Source of the DNA: Mesorhizobium kowhaii
GTDB lineage: Bacteria > Pseudomonadota > Alphaproteobacteria > Rhizobiales > Rhizobiaceae
Assembly: GCF_003253745.1 (NCBI RefSeq)
Contig: NZ_MZXV01000032.1
Location: forward strand, 558,001-622,000
DNA length: 64,000 nucleotides
Direction: 5' to 3'
Under the pieces are notes generated by a model, which was not told the origin of the DNA, did no database searches, and saw only the letters and a program-made list of their open reading frames with translations. Shown here one piece after another: positions 17,071 through 26,729 of this stretch (the first letter of the stretch is position 1; the number at the start of each line of letters is the position of its first letter). The translations under genes and the position numbers were made by a program.

Positions 17071-19974
17071 TCACCATTTGACGCTGAAGCCGAGATTGCC
17101 CTCGAGAATGCGGCGCTTGTCGCCACCGAGATTGGTGGTGTAGTCGCCGGTGGCGAAGACGCTGACCTTGTCCGTCACCTTGGCGACGACGCCACCGCCG
17201 AATTCGAAGGAGGTCGATTTGCCCTCGGTCGAGATGTCGTTGGTGTCGAAATTGACATGGCTGGTGCCGCCGAAGTCGTGCCAGATATTGGCTTTGAGGT
17301 AAGGCTGCAACGCCATGCCGTTGATAGCAGTCTCGCCCTGCAGCCGCACGCCCAGCCGACCGGCGACGTTGTCGTCGGGATCGAAGGAAACCGACGAGAA
17401 CAGGTCTTTGGTGTCGTCAAGCGACAGATGCTGCCAGACCAGTTGCGCCTGCGGTTCAAGCGTCCAGCCTTGCGCCAGCGCAATGGGATAGCCGCCTTCC
17501 AGCGAAGCGGTGACACCGGTGCCGTCGACGTCGATGCCGACGTTGCGGGACGACGTTGCGTTGCCGCCAAAGAAGGTGGCCATGACGACGCCGTCCAGGT
17601 ACCAGCCGCCCTGGCCGACACGGGTCCAGTAACCGCCGACACTGGTGCCGTCGATATCCATGCTGCCGACGGACAGATTGTTCCATCCCAGCGCCTGGCC
17701 GCGCACATCGCCAGTCATGCTGGCATAGGCGACGAACAGGCCAGCGCGATCGATCTGGCCTGACGCGGTCTCGCGGCCGAACAGGTCGAAACCTGCCTGG
17801 AAGCCGAACAGAGAGCCGTCGAAGGATGGCGACACCGTTCCCGACCAGCCCATCTCAGTGTCCTGGCCGAAAACGCGGCCCCAAACCGGCGACAGCTCCG
17901 CGTTCGACAACAGGCTCTGCTCGCCGCGCCGTTCATGGAAGGTGCCGAGCGTCGTCATCGCCAGATGCTCGGCGACCGGCGGCAAGGCCGAATAGACCGG
18001 AACCTCGATGCGATAGAGCGGGATCTCGGCGGCTTGCACCGCCGTCGCTCCGGGTGTCGGCGGCGCCGGCTGCACAGGCGGCGGACCAACAGGCGGCGTC
18101 GGCACTGGAAGCGCGGGCGCTGCGGTTGGCACCACCGGTGGGGGCGGTGGTGGGTCCGCCGGCGGCGCCGGTGCTGGCGGAGGCGGCGGCGTGGGTTCCG
18201 GATCGCTGGCCTGCACGGGCTGCGTCGGGTCGACCGGCGGGGTGTTGATGTCGCCCTCGGTCGGCGGCGGCGTCGGCGGCAGCTCGGAGGGTGGCGGCGG
18301 CGGTGGCTCGACCGCAGGCGGTTCAGGTTCCGGCGGCGGCGGGGGTTCGACCCCAGGTCCCGGCGGCGGTGGCGGCTCGACCGCCGGCGGTGCCGGTGCC
18401 GGCTGCGGCGGAACCTGTGCCGGTTCCAGCGGCGCCGTCAGCGTCGAGCGCAGATACCAGTTCTCCTGGCTGCCGGCGCTGACGCCGCCCTTGAACAGAT
18501 AATATTCGAAGGCGCCGGCCGCGACCTGCGTGTCGAGGGCGAAGGTGCTGGTGCCGGAGGTGGCGCCGTTGACCGCCTGGACGACCATGATGCCGTCCTG
18601 CGTGGTCTCGGCACCGGCGCCGCCGAGATTGATCACCGAGATGCCGGTCGAGCCGGACGCCGTCCCGCCCGACAGCACCAGCCTGTCCGATGCGGAGGAA
18701 TCATCGCCAAGCTCGGTCTGGATGAGCAGCAGGCCACCGACGCCGGTATAGTTGCCGGAGATCGTCAGACGATCGGTCGCGCCGGTGCCGCCATTGGTCA
18801 GGTCGATGCGTCCGGCATTGGTGACCTGTGCCAACTGCCCTGCGGTAAAGGCCTGGATCGAAGCGTTGAAGCCGCCGCCGCCAAACAGCGTGCTCGAGGC
18901 GTCGACGTTGAGTGCGCCGGTGCCGGTGCCGCTATCGCCAAGCACCAGATTGCTGTCCAGCTTCAGTTCGGTATCGTTGGTGGCGCCGATGCTTTCCCAG
19001 TTCTGCAGCCGGCTGATCCCATCCAGCTTGACGTTATCGAGGGTCAGCGCGTCGGTGCCGAGGCCACCGGTTATTGCATTCGTGGCGCCGAGATTGGCGT
19101 TGGTGAGGTTGCTCAGCCTGGCGGTGTCGTTGTCGCCGCCGAGATCGACGGCGCCGTAGATGATGCCGCCACCGTTCCAGACGAAGTTGTCGGCGCCAAA
19201 GCTCATCAGGATATCGCCGCCGACCGTGCCGCCGGTGATCGTGACGCTGTCATTGCCGCCGCTGACGCTGATGTTGCCGCCGATGGTGCCGCCCGACAGT
19301 ATAATCGTGTCTTGGTCGAAGCCGGTGACAAGATTTCGGTCGATGGTGCCGCCCGACATGTTGAAATAGTTCTTGTCGAGTTTCATGTTGACGCGGCCGA
19401 TGCGGCCGCCGGTCATGACCGCATGGTCGCCATCGTCGAAGAAATCGACGATGCGCCCACCTGTCATGGTGAAGGTGTCGAGGCCGTCGCCCTGGTTGAG
19501 CGAGCCGATCTGGCCGCCGCTCATATTGAAGTCGTCGATGCCGGCGCCTTGCTGGACATTGCCGGCGACGGTGCCGGCGCCAATGGTGAAGAAGTCCGTG
19601 CCGCCGCCCTGATCGACGGTGCCGGTGATGGTGCCGGACTGCATGTCGACGCGGTCCGTGCCGACGCCAAAGGTGACATTGCCTGATATTTGCCCGGTCC
19701 CGCCGGCGGGAAAATTCAGCGCGTTGTCGCCGCCATTGTCGGTGAGGCTGCCGCCCGAATCACCACTATCGCAAGTGAAGGTGTCGTTTCCGGGAGACGG
19801 AACCAGCACGCATGCTGCGAAGGCCACGGAATTGGGCAGCAACGCAAATGCTGTAGTTGCAAGAACGCTAATAAACCATGGATGGATCTGACGCGGCTTT
19901 CGCGGCAGCAAAGCAATCGTGTCATCCATCCCTTCCAACCGGCTGTTTGGAAGCTTTATTTCAAAGTGCCGCAT
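17071..19974 (-). CDS. Autotransporter (type Va) with repeat solenoid and proline-rich linker
   Basis: A 967-residue outer-membrane protein. An extended signal of about 53 residues comes first. Residues about 85-290 are about ten repeats of some 20 residues with a GxDxFxMxGGxI-like pattern, expected to form a beta-solenoid passenger. A pertactin-like junction follows (EYYLFKGG, ENWYLRST, about 490-510), then about 130 residues rich in proline (runs of PPPPP, PEPEPPAVEP), and a C-terminal beta-barrel of about 280 residues ending in the aromatic residue LGFSVKW. Start 19974 follows GAGAGGGGACGCG; the inner ATG at 19929 has no spacing for a ribosome site. Probable roles are adhesion or surface contact. 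No protease triad was seen. Confidence 0.88.
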   Translation of the reverse strand: MRHFEIKLPNSRLEGMDDTIALLPRKPRQIHPWFISVLATTAFALLPNSVAFAACVLVPSPGNDTFTCDSGDSGGSLTDNGGDNALNFPAGGTGQISGNVTFGVGTDRVDMQSGTITGTVDQGGGTDFFTIGAGTVAGNVQQGAGIDDFNMSGGQIGSLNQGDGLDTFTMTGGRIVDFFDDGDHAVMTGGRIGRVNMKLDKNYFNMSGGTIDRNLVTGFDQDTIILSGGTIGGNISVSGGNDSVTITGGTVGGDILMSFGADNFVWNGGGIIYGAVDLGGDNDTARLSNLTNANLGATNAITGGLGTDALTLDNVKLDGISRLQNWESIGATNDTELKLDSNLVLGDSGTGTGALNVDASSTLFGGGGFNASIQAFTAGQLAQVTNAGRIDLTNGGTGATDRLTISGNYTGVGGLLLIQTELGDDSSASDRLVLSGGTASGSTGISVINLGGAGAETTQDGIMVVQAVNGATSGTSTFALDTQVAAGAFEYYLFKGGVSAGSQENWYLRSTLTAPLEPAQVPPQPAPAPPAVEPPPPPGPGVEPPPPPEPEPPAVEPPPPPPSELPPTPPPTEGDINTPPVDPTQPVQASDPEPTPPPPPAPAPPADPPPPPPVVPTAAPALPVPTPPVGPPPVQPAPPTPGATAVQAAEIPLYRIEVPVYSALPPVAEHLAMTTLGTFHERRGEQSLLSNAELSPVWGRVFGQDTEMGWSGTVSPSFDGSLFGFQAGFDLFGRETASGQIDRAGLFVAYASMTGDVRGQALGWNNLSVGSMDIDGTSVGGYWTRVGQGGWYLDGVVMATFFGGNATSSRNVGIDVDGTGVTASLEGGYPIALAQGWTLEPQAQLVWQHLSLDDTKDLFSSVSFDPDDNVAGRLGVRLQGETAINGMALQPYLKANIWHDFGGTSHVNFDTNDISTEGKSTSFEFGGGVVAKVTDKVSVFATGDYTTNLGGDKRRILEGNLGFSVKW

Positions 19975-20200
19975 CGCGTCCCCTCTCAGATCGCGATTTC
20001 AAGCCCTCCACCCGCGCCGCAATGAAGCCACAATTCGTTCGCTTTTACAAAGCCTAATCTGTGGCTCATGGTTGATAAACTGCAAAATACACTGGAATAG
20101 TCCCAGCGCGGCGCGCGATTGGCGTGTCTGTGGCCCATGCTTTAGGATCGCCTTGGGCCGACGGATCGAGGCCCATCATGGGCCGGTCAAAGGACATTGC

Positions 20201-21526
20201 ATGGCAATCAGGGACGCATTCGGTCTGACACTTTCGGGCGCAACGGAGGCGGGGTTCACGCCCTACAGCCAGGCTGTGCGTGAACTGCAATGCTTCATCG
20301 GCGATCCCGTAGCCTCCGTCGATCGCGCCATCGCGGAAGATCCCGGCTTCGTCATGGCGCATGTCTTCAAGGGCTATCTCTTCGGCCTCGCCACCGAGCG
20401 AGAGGCGACGGCGGTGGCCAAGGCTTGCCATGAGGCGGCGTTGCCGCTTGCCGCGACCACGCGCGAGCAGGCGCATGTCTCAGCCCTTGGTCATCTCGCC
20501 AACGGGCGCTGGCATGACGCCGCCGGCATTCTTAGGGATATCGCCATCGACTTCCCGCTCGACGCGGTGGCGCTGCAGACCGGGCATCAGATCGATTTCT
20601 TCACCGGCAATGCGCGCATGCTGCGCGACCGCATCGCCGGCGCCCTGCCGTCCTGGCAAAGCGACATGCCGGGCTACCACGCCATCCTCGGCATGCAGGC
20701 CTTCGGGCTGGAGGAAATGGGTGACTACGCACGGGCCGAGAAGCTTGGCCGCGCCGCGGTCGATCTGGAGCCCCGCGACGGTTGGGCCCAACATGCCGTC
20801 GCCCACGTCATGGAGATGCAAAGCCGGCAAAGGGATGGCATTGCCTGGATGCGCGCCAATCCCGAAGCATGGACGAAGGAGAGCTTTCTCAAGGTGCACA
20901 ATTGGTGGCACCTGGCGCTGTTCCACTATGACCTCGGCGAGACCAACGAGGTGCTGGGGCTCTATGACGGCCCGATCTACGGCGAGCGATCGACGCTGGC
21001 GCTCAACATGGTCGATGCCTCGGCGATCCTGTGGCGGCTCTATCTTGGCGGCGTCGATGCCGGCGACCGCTGGACGGCGGTCGCCGCCAACTGGGCGCCA
21101 AAGGCCGGCGACGGCAATTACGCCTTCAACGATGCTCACGCGATGATGGCCTTTGTCGGCGCCGGGCTCGACGCGCCGGCTCAGACCTTGCTGGAGGCGC
21201 AGCGCGAGGCCATGCGCGGCAGCGACGACAATGCGGCGTTCACCCGGGATGTCGGCCATCCACTGACGCTCGCCATCAAGGCATTCGGCGCCGGGAACTA
21301 TGCCGACACTGTTCGCCTGATCCGGCCGATCCGGGCGATCGCCCACCGTTTCGGCGGCAGCCACGCCCAGCGCGACGTCATCGACCTGACGCTGATCGAG
21401 GCGGCCTTGCGGACCGGTGACGGTGCGCTGGCCAGGGCGCTCACCGCAGACCGTTCAGTAGCGCGACCCGACAGTCCATTGTCGGCGCTGCTTTCGCGAC
21501 GCGCCGCCGATTTGTCAGAGAATTGA
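20201..21526 (+). CDS. TPR-repeat protein, TTC38-like
   Basis: A 441-residue soluble protein made of helical repeats, for example SVDRAIAEDPGFVMAHVFKGY and YARAEKLGRAAVDLEP. The pattern (conserved WWHLALFHYDLG, AHVMEMQ and NDAHAMM motifs) matches the bacterial relatives of eukaryotic TTC38, whose role is not known. Start 20201 follows AAAGGACATTGC; the longer open frame would run antisense into the autotransporter leader and was rejected. It is transcribed divergently from the autotransporter and away from it. Confidence 0.82.
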   Translation: MAIRDAFGLTLSGATEAGFTPYSQAVRELQCFIGDPVASVDRAIAEDPGFVMAHVFKGYLFGLATEREATAVAKACHEAALPLAATTREQAHVSALGHLANGRWHDAAGILRDIAIDFPLDAVALQTGHQIDFFTGNARMLRDRIAGALPSWQSDMPGYHAILGMQAFGLEEMGDYARAEKLGRAAVDLEPRDGWAQHAVAHVMEMQSRQRDGIAWMRANPEAWTKESFLKVHNWWHLALFHYDLGETNEVLGLYDGPIYGERSTLALNMVDASAILWRLYLGGVDAGDRWTAVAANWAPKAGDGNYAFNDAHAMMAFVGAGLDAPAQTLLEAQREAMRGSDDNAAFTRDVGHPLTLAIKAFGAGNYADTVRLIRPIRAIAHRFGGSHAQRDVIDLTLIEAALRTGDGALARALTADRSVARPDSPLSALLSRRAADLSEN

Positions 21527-21551
21527 CCCGAAGCGGATCTTGTCTTAAAAA

Positions 21552-21571
21552 CTGGCCAAGCCAGATTTTTT
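21552..21571 (+). terminator. Probable terminator after the TPR gene
   Basis: Short stem CTGGC-CAA-GCCAG (21552-21564) followed by ATTTTTT. The stem is only five base pairs, but the T-run is good and it lies 25 bases past the stop codon. Confidence 0.5.
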
Positions 21572-21608
21572 CGAGATCCGAAAAAATTAAATGGCATGGG
21601 AGGAAATC

Positions 21609-23063
21609 ATGTATCTCGGCCTCGATCTCGGGACATCGGGCGTCAAGGCGCTGCTGATCGATGCCGAGCAGACTGTCATCGGCTCCGGCCATGCATCGCT
21701 CGACGTATCGCGGCCGCATCCGGGCTGGTCGGAACAGGATCCGTCCCACTGGATACGCGCCTGCGAAGAAGCAGTTGCCGAGCTGAAGGCTTCCCATCCA
21801 AGCCAGCTCGCTGCGGTGAAAGGCATCGGCCTGTCGGGGCAGATGCATGGCGCGACCTTGCTCGATTCCGCCGACAAGGTACTGCGGCCCTGCATCCTGT
21901 GGAACGACACGCGCAGCCACGCCGAGGCGGCGACGCTGGACGCCGACCCGCGCTTCCGCCAGCTGACCGGCAACATCGTGTTTCCCGGCTTCACCGCCCC
22001 GAAGCTTGCCTGGGTGAAGAACAATGAGCCCGCGGTCTTCGCCAAGGTCGCAAAAGTGCTGCTGCCCAAGGATTTCCTGCGGCTCTGGCTTTCGGGCGAA
22101 CACATTTCGGAGATGTCGGATTCGGCCGGTACCTCCTGGCTCGATGTCGGCAAGCGGCACTGGAGTGCGGACCTGCTCGCGGCGACATCGCTCGACGAGA
22201 AGCAGATGCCGTCGCTGGTCGAGGGCACGGAGAAGGCCGGAGCCTTGCGCAGCGAATTGGCCTCGAAATGGGGCATGCAAGCCGGCATCCCGATCGCCGG
22301 CGGCGCCGGCGACAATGCCGCCTCGGCCTGCGGCATGGGCACGGTGGGCGCGGGCCACGCCTTCGTCTCGCTCGGCACATCGGGTGTGCTGTTTGCCGCC
22401 AATGCTTCCTATCTGCCCAACCCGGCAAGCGCCGTCCACACCTTCTGCCACGCGCTTCCCAACACCTGGCATCAGATGGGCGTCATCCTGTCGGCGACCG
22501 ATTCGCTGAACTGGCTGGCGGAGATCACCGGCAAAGGCGCTGGCGAACTGACCGCGGAACTCGGCGATACGCTGAAGGTGCCCAGCGGCGTGTCTTTCCT
22601 GCCCTATCTCTCCGGCGAGCGCACGCCCTACAATGATTCCGCCATCCGCGGCGCGTTCACCGGCCTGGCGCATGAATCGAGCCGCGCGGTGCTGACGCAG
22701 GCCGTGCTCGAGGGCGTCGCCTTTGCCTTCCGTGACAGCCTAGAAGCCCTGGCCAAGGCCGGCACGACCTTGACACGGGTGACGGCGATCGGCGGCGGCT
22801 CGCGCTCGCGCTACTGGCTGAAAGCGATCGCCACCGCGCTTGGCCTGCCTGTCGACATTCCCGCCGACGGCGATTTCGGCGCCGCCTTCGGCGCGGCGCG
22901 GCTCGGCCTGATCGCGGCGACCGGTGCTGATCCGCTGAGCATCTGCACGGCACCCACGACGGATGCCACGATCGAACCGGATGCGGCACTCGGCGGCGTC
23001 TATGCAGATGCCTATCAACGCTACCGGGCGCTGTACCCGGCCATCAAGGTGGCCACGGCGTGA
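21609..23063 (+). CDS. xylB: Xylulokinase
   Basis: A 484-residue FGGY-family kinase that phosphorylates D-xylulose to xylulose 5-phosphate. The N-terminal phosphate-binding motif is YLGLDLGTSGVKALLID; further family signatures are GLSGQMHG and, near the C-terminus, AIGGGSRSRYWLKAIA. Start 21609 follows GGGAGGAAATC; an ATG 18 bases earlier overlaps that site. It acts after xylose isomerase encoded 500 bases downstream, but a gene on the opposite strand lies between the two. Confidence 0.93.
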   Translation: MYLGLDLGTSGVKALLIDAEQTVIGSGHASLDVSRPHPGWSEQDPSHWIRACEEAVAELKASHPSQLAAVKGIGLSGQMHGATLLDSADKVLRPCILWNDTRSHAEAATLDADPRFRQLTGNIVFPGFTAPKLAWVKNNEPAVFAKVAKVLLPKDFLRLWLSGEHISEMSDSAGTSWLDVGKRHWSADLLAATSLDEKQMPSLVEGTEKAGALRSELASKWGMQAGIPIAGGAGDNAASACGMGTVGAGHAFVSLGTSGVLFAANASYLPNPASAVHTFCHALPNTWHQMGVILSATDSLNWLAEITGKGAGELTAELGDTLKVPSGVSFLPYLSGERTPYNDSAIRGAFTGLAHESSRAVLTQAVLEGVAFAFRDSLEALAKAGTTLTRVTAIGGGSRSRYWLKAIATALGLPVDIPADGDFGAAFGAARLGLIAATGADPLSICTAPTTDATIEPDAALGGVYADAYQRYRALYPAIKVATA

Positions 23064-23095
23064 GTGAGTTCTCGCCCACGCCGCGGCCTTGCCGC

Positions 23096-23458
23096 TCACT
23101 GCGCCGGGATCTTGTCGAGAAAGCCGGTGACGCTTTTCAGGCGGCCGTTCTCGATGACGCCGATGTCGGTGCCTTCGATGACGGAAGGGGTGCCTTCCGG
23201 GCCGAGGTTCCAGGAAAAGCGGATCTTATCGGCAAAACCGTCCGGCGTGCCCTTCAGCGAGAACCGGAAGCCGGCAAAGCGCTGCTGCACGCCGTCGATC
23301 AGCGCCGCGACACCCGCATGGCCATCGCCCTGCATCAACGGATCGCGGTAGCTGACGTCGTCGGTGAAGGTCGCGTTGAGCAAGGCTGCCCGGCGGTCCG
23401 CGTCGCTTTCGTTCCAGGCGCTGATGTAGCCTTCGGCGATCTTGATGAGGTCGGTCAT
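23096..23458 (-). CDS. SnoaL/NTF2-like protein
   Basis: A 120-residue single-domain protein of the NTF2-like superfamily (EGYISAWNESDADRRAALL, TFTDDVSYRDPL). Many members are small enzymes or binding proteins of unknown role; the ligand is unknown here. A clear ribosome site (AAAGGAGACAGACC) precedes the ATG. It is oriented against the xylose genes, between xylB and xylA, and diverges from xylA with 113 bases between start codons, so the two share a promoter region. Confidence 0.78.
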   Translation of the reverse strand: MTDLIKIAEGYISAWNESDADRRAALLNATFTDDVSYRDPLMQGDGHAGVAALIDGVQQRFAGFRFSLKGTPDGFADKIRFSWNLGPEGTPSVIEGTDIGVIENGRLKSVTGFLDKIPAQ

Positions 23459-23571
23459 GGTCTGTCTCCTTTGTTGAGTGGCTTTGACTTGAGCCTTTTC
23501 GACCGGCGGAAGAACGAAACCAATTACGCCTGAGGTAATCAGGGCGAACTATTCGAAAGAGGACAAAGATC

Positions 23572-24897
23572 ATGAGCAGCGGATTTTTCGGCGACATCAA
23601 AGAGATCAAATACGAGGGACCGGATTCGACCAATCCGCTGGCCTACCGGTTCTACAATCCCGATGAGGTGGTGGCCGGCAAGCGGCTGGAAGACCATCTG
23701 CGCTTTGCCGTCGCCTACTGGCATTCCTTCGCCTGGCCGGGCGGCGATCCGTTCGGCGGCCAGACCTTCGACCGTCCCTGGTTCCCGAAAGCGGGCGGCG
23801 TCGACACAATGGAGCTGGCAAAACTGAAAGCAGACGTCGCCTTCGAAATGTTCTCGCTGCTCGGCGCGCCCTATTTTTGCTTTCACGACGCCGACGTGCG
23901 ACCGGAAGGCAAGGATTTTTCCGAAAGTGCGGCGCGCCTCGACGAGATCGCAGACTATTTCGCCACCAAGATGAAGCAGACCGGCGTCAAGCTTTTGTGG
24001 GGCACGGCAAACCTGTTCTCCAATCGCCGCTTCATGTCGGGTGCCGCCACCAATCCCGATCCGGATGTGTTTGCCTATGCGGCGGCGACGGTGAAGCACT
24101 GCATCGACGTCACCAAGCGGCTGAAGGGCGAAAACTATGTCCTGTGGGGCGGGCGCGAGGGCTATGAGACGCTGCTCAACACCGACCTTGCCCGTGAGCA
24201 GGAACAGGCCGGCCGGTTCCTCAGCCTCGTCGTCGACTACAAGCACAAGATTGGTTTCAAGGGCACCATCCTGATCGAGCCGAAGCCGCAGGAGCCGACC
24301 AAGCACCAGTACGACTATGATGTCGCGACGGTCTATGGCTTCCTCAAGCGCTTCGGGCTGGAGAAGGAGGTCAAGCTCAATATCGAGCAGGGCCACGCCA
24401 TCCTGGCCGGCCATTCCTTCGAGCACGAACTGGCGCTGGCCAATGCGCTGGGCATCTTCGGTTCGATCGACATGAACCGCAACGACTACCAGTCGGGCTG
24501 GGACACCGACCAGTTCCCCAACAACGTGCCGGAAATGGCATTGGCCTACTACCAGGTGCTTCAGGCCGGCGGCTTCAAGACCGGCGGTACCAATTTCGAC
24601 GCCAAGCTGCGCCGCCAGTCGCTCGACCCGCAGGATCTGTTGATCGGTCATATCGGCGGCATGGATTCGTGCGCGCGCGGCCTCAAGGCCGCGGCCCGCA
24701 TGGTCGAGGACAAGGCGCTGTCGGGGCCGCTGGCTGAACGTTATGCCGGCTGGAGCACGGCTGAGGGCAAGGCGATGCTTGCCGGCAAGCGCACGCTGGA
24801 AGACATCGCCGAGCGCGTCGTCAAGAAGAAAATCGAGCCGCAGCCAAGGTCCGGCCGCCAGGAATTGCTGGAAAACATCGTCAACCGGTACGTGTGA
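23572..24897 (+). CDS. xylA: Xylose isomerase
   Basis: A 441-residue class II xylose isomerase converting D-xylose to D-xylulose. Key regions are [25 protein letters not shown] with the catalytic His and Asp, [18 protein letters not shown] with metal-binding Glu and catalytic Lys, and [18 protein letters not shown] with metal ligands. Length is that expected for the class. Upstream, ATTAC-N7-GTAAT (23523-23539) could be an operator but is weak. It forms the xylose entry pathway with xylB. Confidence 0.95.
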   Translation: MSSGFFGDIKEIKYEGPDSTNPLAYRFYNPDEVVAGKRLEDHLRFAVAYWHSFAWPGGDPFGGQTFDRPWFPKAGGVDTMELAKLKADVAFEMFSLLGAPYFCFHDADVRPEGKDFSESAARLDEIADYFATKMKQTGVKLLWGTANLFSNRRFMSGAATNPDPDVFAYAAATVKHCIDVTKRLKGENYVLWGGREGYETLLNTDLAREQEQAGRFLSLVVDYKHKIGFKGTILIEPKPQEPTKHQYDYDVATVYGFLKRFGLEKEVKLNIEQGHAILAGHSFEHELALANALGIFGSIDMNRNDYQSGWDTDQFPNNVPEMALAYYQVLQAGGFKTGGTNFDAKLRRQSLDPQDLLIGHIGGMDSCARGLKAAARMVEDKALSGPLAERYAGWSTAEGKAMLAGKRTLEDIAERVVKKKIEPQPRSGRQELLENIVNRYV

Positions 24898-25047
24898 ATC
24901 CCGATCTCTGGACCCGATATCCACCACCTCTGGCTGAAAGCCGCCGTCGTTGCCTTCTGCTAGTCAGGCCATTTCGCGCGGGGCGTCCGCGCAGGATGGA
25001 CAGGCCGCGTTGCCGAAGGGCCGCGCGGCGGTGACTGGAGACGGAAC

Positions 25048-25524
25048 GTGGCAGAGGACCGAATCATCGTGCGCCGGGCGCAGGCAAGCGATATCCCGGC
25101 GTTGAAGCAGGTGCTGCAGGAAACATTCGAAGGCACCTGGTTGCCGCATATCACCGAGCAATCGGCGCAACGCTACGTCGAGTCGGACATTGGCGGGCGC
25201 TATGTCGACCAGAGCTGGCCGGAATTTGCCATTGCCGAGATCGATGGCGACGTCGCCGGCCTGATCCATTGGCGCGCGGACTTCATCGAGGCCCTGCACG
25301 TCATGGCGTCGCGCCAAGGGCAAGGCGTCGGCCGCAAGCTGCTTTCCCATGCCGAACAGGCGATCGCTGCCGCCGGATTTGCGCAGGCGCGGCTGGAAAC
25401 CGACACGTTCAACCTGCGCAGCCAGACGCTCTACAAAGCGGTCGGCTATGTCGAGAAGGATCGCTACCCCGACGACGAATGGGACAGCGGCTTCACCACC
25501 GTGCTGTTCGAGAAGCGGCTGTAG
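25048..25524 (+). CDS. GNAT-family N-acetyltransferase
   Basis: A 158-residue acetyltransferase. The acetyl-CoA-binding motif is RQGQGVGRKLLSHAEQA, and the C-terminal motif LETDTFNLRSQTLYKAVGY is typical of the family. The start codon is GTG at 25048, preceded by ACTGGAGACGGAAC. The acceptor substrate is unknown. Confidence 0.85.
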   Translation: MAEDRIIVRRAQASDIPALKQVLQETFEGTWLPHITEQSAQRYVESDIGGRYVDQSWPEFAIAEIDGDVAGLIHWRADFIEALHVMASRQGQGVGRKLLSHAEQAIAAAGFAQARLETDTFNLRSQTLYKAVGYVEKDRYPDDEWDSGFTTVLFEKRL

Positions 25525-25700
25525 AAGTCTCCGACCTGGCCTGGCCAGACGCAGGAACGGCTTTGCGCAAGGCCGGCTCCGACGACACGGTTTTTGCCCT
25601 TTGCCGCCCCTCAATGACCTCGCTCTTGCCTTCAAACTGCCGTCACGTATCTCGTATAAGACTGGCTCGTGGCGGGAGAGGAAGAAGGAGGCGAACCGAT

Positions 25701-25904
25701 ATGCAGAACGAACGCGAAATCGACGCCCTGCTCTCACCTGGCGAGGCCGGATCGATCATCGACCGGCTGATGGCAATGCCGCATCCGAAAGACAGCACGC
25801 AGCGCACAAACGAATGGGATCGCGCGGTTGCAGCGCGACTTGAAACGGTGCTGGCCAAGAGCATGCGCTCGCGCATTGTCCACGAAAGCCGTGATGTCGC
25901 TTGA
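25701..25904 (+). CDS. Small hypothetical protein, 67 residues
   Basis: A 67-residue soluble, charged protein starting MQNEREIDALLSPGEAGSI. A strong ribosome site (AAGAAGGAGGCGAACCGAT) precedes the ATG. No family is recognised. It lies between the acetyltransferase and the HAD hydrolase, 48 bases before the latter, and may be co-transcribed with it. Confidence 0.6.
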   Translation: MQNEREIDALLSPGEAGSIIDRLMAMPHPKDSTQRTNEWDRAVAARLETVLAKSMRSRIVHESRDVA

Positions 25905-25952
25905 TGGTCCCTGTGGTTTGACGAACGGAGCCTGTTTCGTCATCCTTCACCG

Positions 25953-26729
25953 ATGGTACGCGCGGTGCTTCTGGACCTTTTGGGTGTCGTCTACAATGGC
26001 GACACCCCGATAGCGGGCGCTGTCTCGGCAATCGAGCGCCTGCGCAATGCGGGCTTGCCGCTCCGCTTTGTCAGCAACACAACTCGCTCACCACACAAGG
26101 CAATCATCGCGCAACTTACCGCCTTCGGCGTCGAGGTTGGAGAAGAGGAATTGCTGACGCCGGCGCGTGCCGCCGTCGAATGGCTGCGCAGGCACGGCCT
26201 CACACCGCATCTGCTCGTCCATCCCAACCTGGAGCCTGAGTTTTCCGGACTGGACGGCGCAAATGGGCGGGCCGTCATCGTCGGAGATGCAGGCGAAGCC
26301 TTCGATCATGCCAGGCTCAACCGGGCGTTCCGCGAGCTGGTGGCCGGCGCCGATTTTGTGGCGCTCGCCACCAATCGCACCTTCAAGGATGCAGACGGTC
26401 TGCTCAGCCTCGACACGGGCGCCTTCGTTGCCGCCCTCGAATTCGCCAGTAATCGAAGCCCTGTCGTGCTCGGCAAGCCGTCACCGGACTTCTTTCTTTC
26501 GGCGCTTGCCAATATGAACTGCTCGGCCGCCGATGCGGTCATGGTCGGCGACGATGCCGAGAGCGATGTCGCCGGCGCGCTGCGCGCCGGGCTTGGTGCG
26601 GCGCTGCTTGTGCGGACAGGCAAGTATCGCCCAAACGACGAAACACGTTTCAATCCGGCCCCCACGGCTGTGGTAGATGACCTCGCCGCTGCGACCGACT
26701 GGATACTCACCAACCGCGCCGTAGTCTGA
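25953..26729 (+). CDS. HAD-family hydrolase, HDHD2/NagD-like subgroup
   Basis: A 258-residue phosphatase-fold protein. Motif I is LLDLLGVVYNGD, which keeps the nucleophile Asp but has Leu where most HAD phosphatases have the second Asp. Motif II is FVSNTTRSP, motif III the Lys in LGKPSPDFF, and motif IV is MVGDDAESDVAGAL. The C2-type cap between motifs II and III places it with the HDHD2/LHPP/NagD group. The substrate is unknown. The last 23 bases overlap the end of the convergent regulator gene. Confidence 0.82.
   Translation: MVRAVLLDLLGVVYNGDTPIAGAVSAIERLRNAGLPLRFVSNTTRSPHKAIIAQLTAFGVEVGEEELLTPARAAVEWLRRHGLTPHLLVHPNLEPEFSGLDGANGRAVIVGDAGEAFDHARLNRAFRELVAGADFVALATNRTFKDADGLLSLDTGAFVAALEFASNRSPVVLGKPSPDFFLSALANMNCSAADAVMVGDDAESDVAGALRAGLGAALLVRTGKYRPNDETRFNPAPTAVVDDLAAATDWILTNRAVV

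Noticed and set aside
17935..19686. Long plus-strand frame and Gly/Ser-rich short frames opposite the autotransporter
   Set aside because: They mirror the repeat and proline-rich codons of the autotransporter and have no start signals.
23523..23539. ATTAC-N7-GTAAT upstream of xylA as an operator
   Set aside because: The arms are only five bases long and no xylose regulator is encoded nearby; it was left as a remark in the xylA entry.
24898..25047. Possible small gene in the gap between xylA and the acetyltransferase
   Set aside because: No open frame with a ribosome site and protein-like composition is present.
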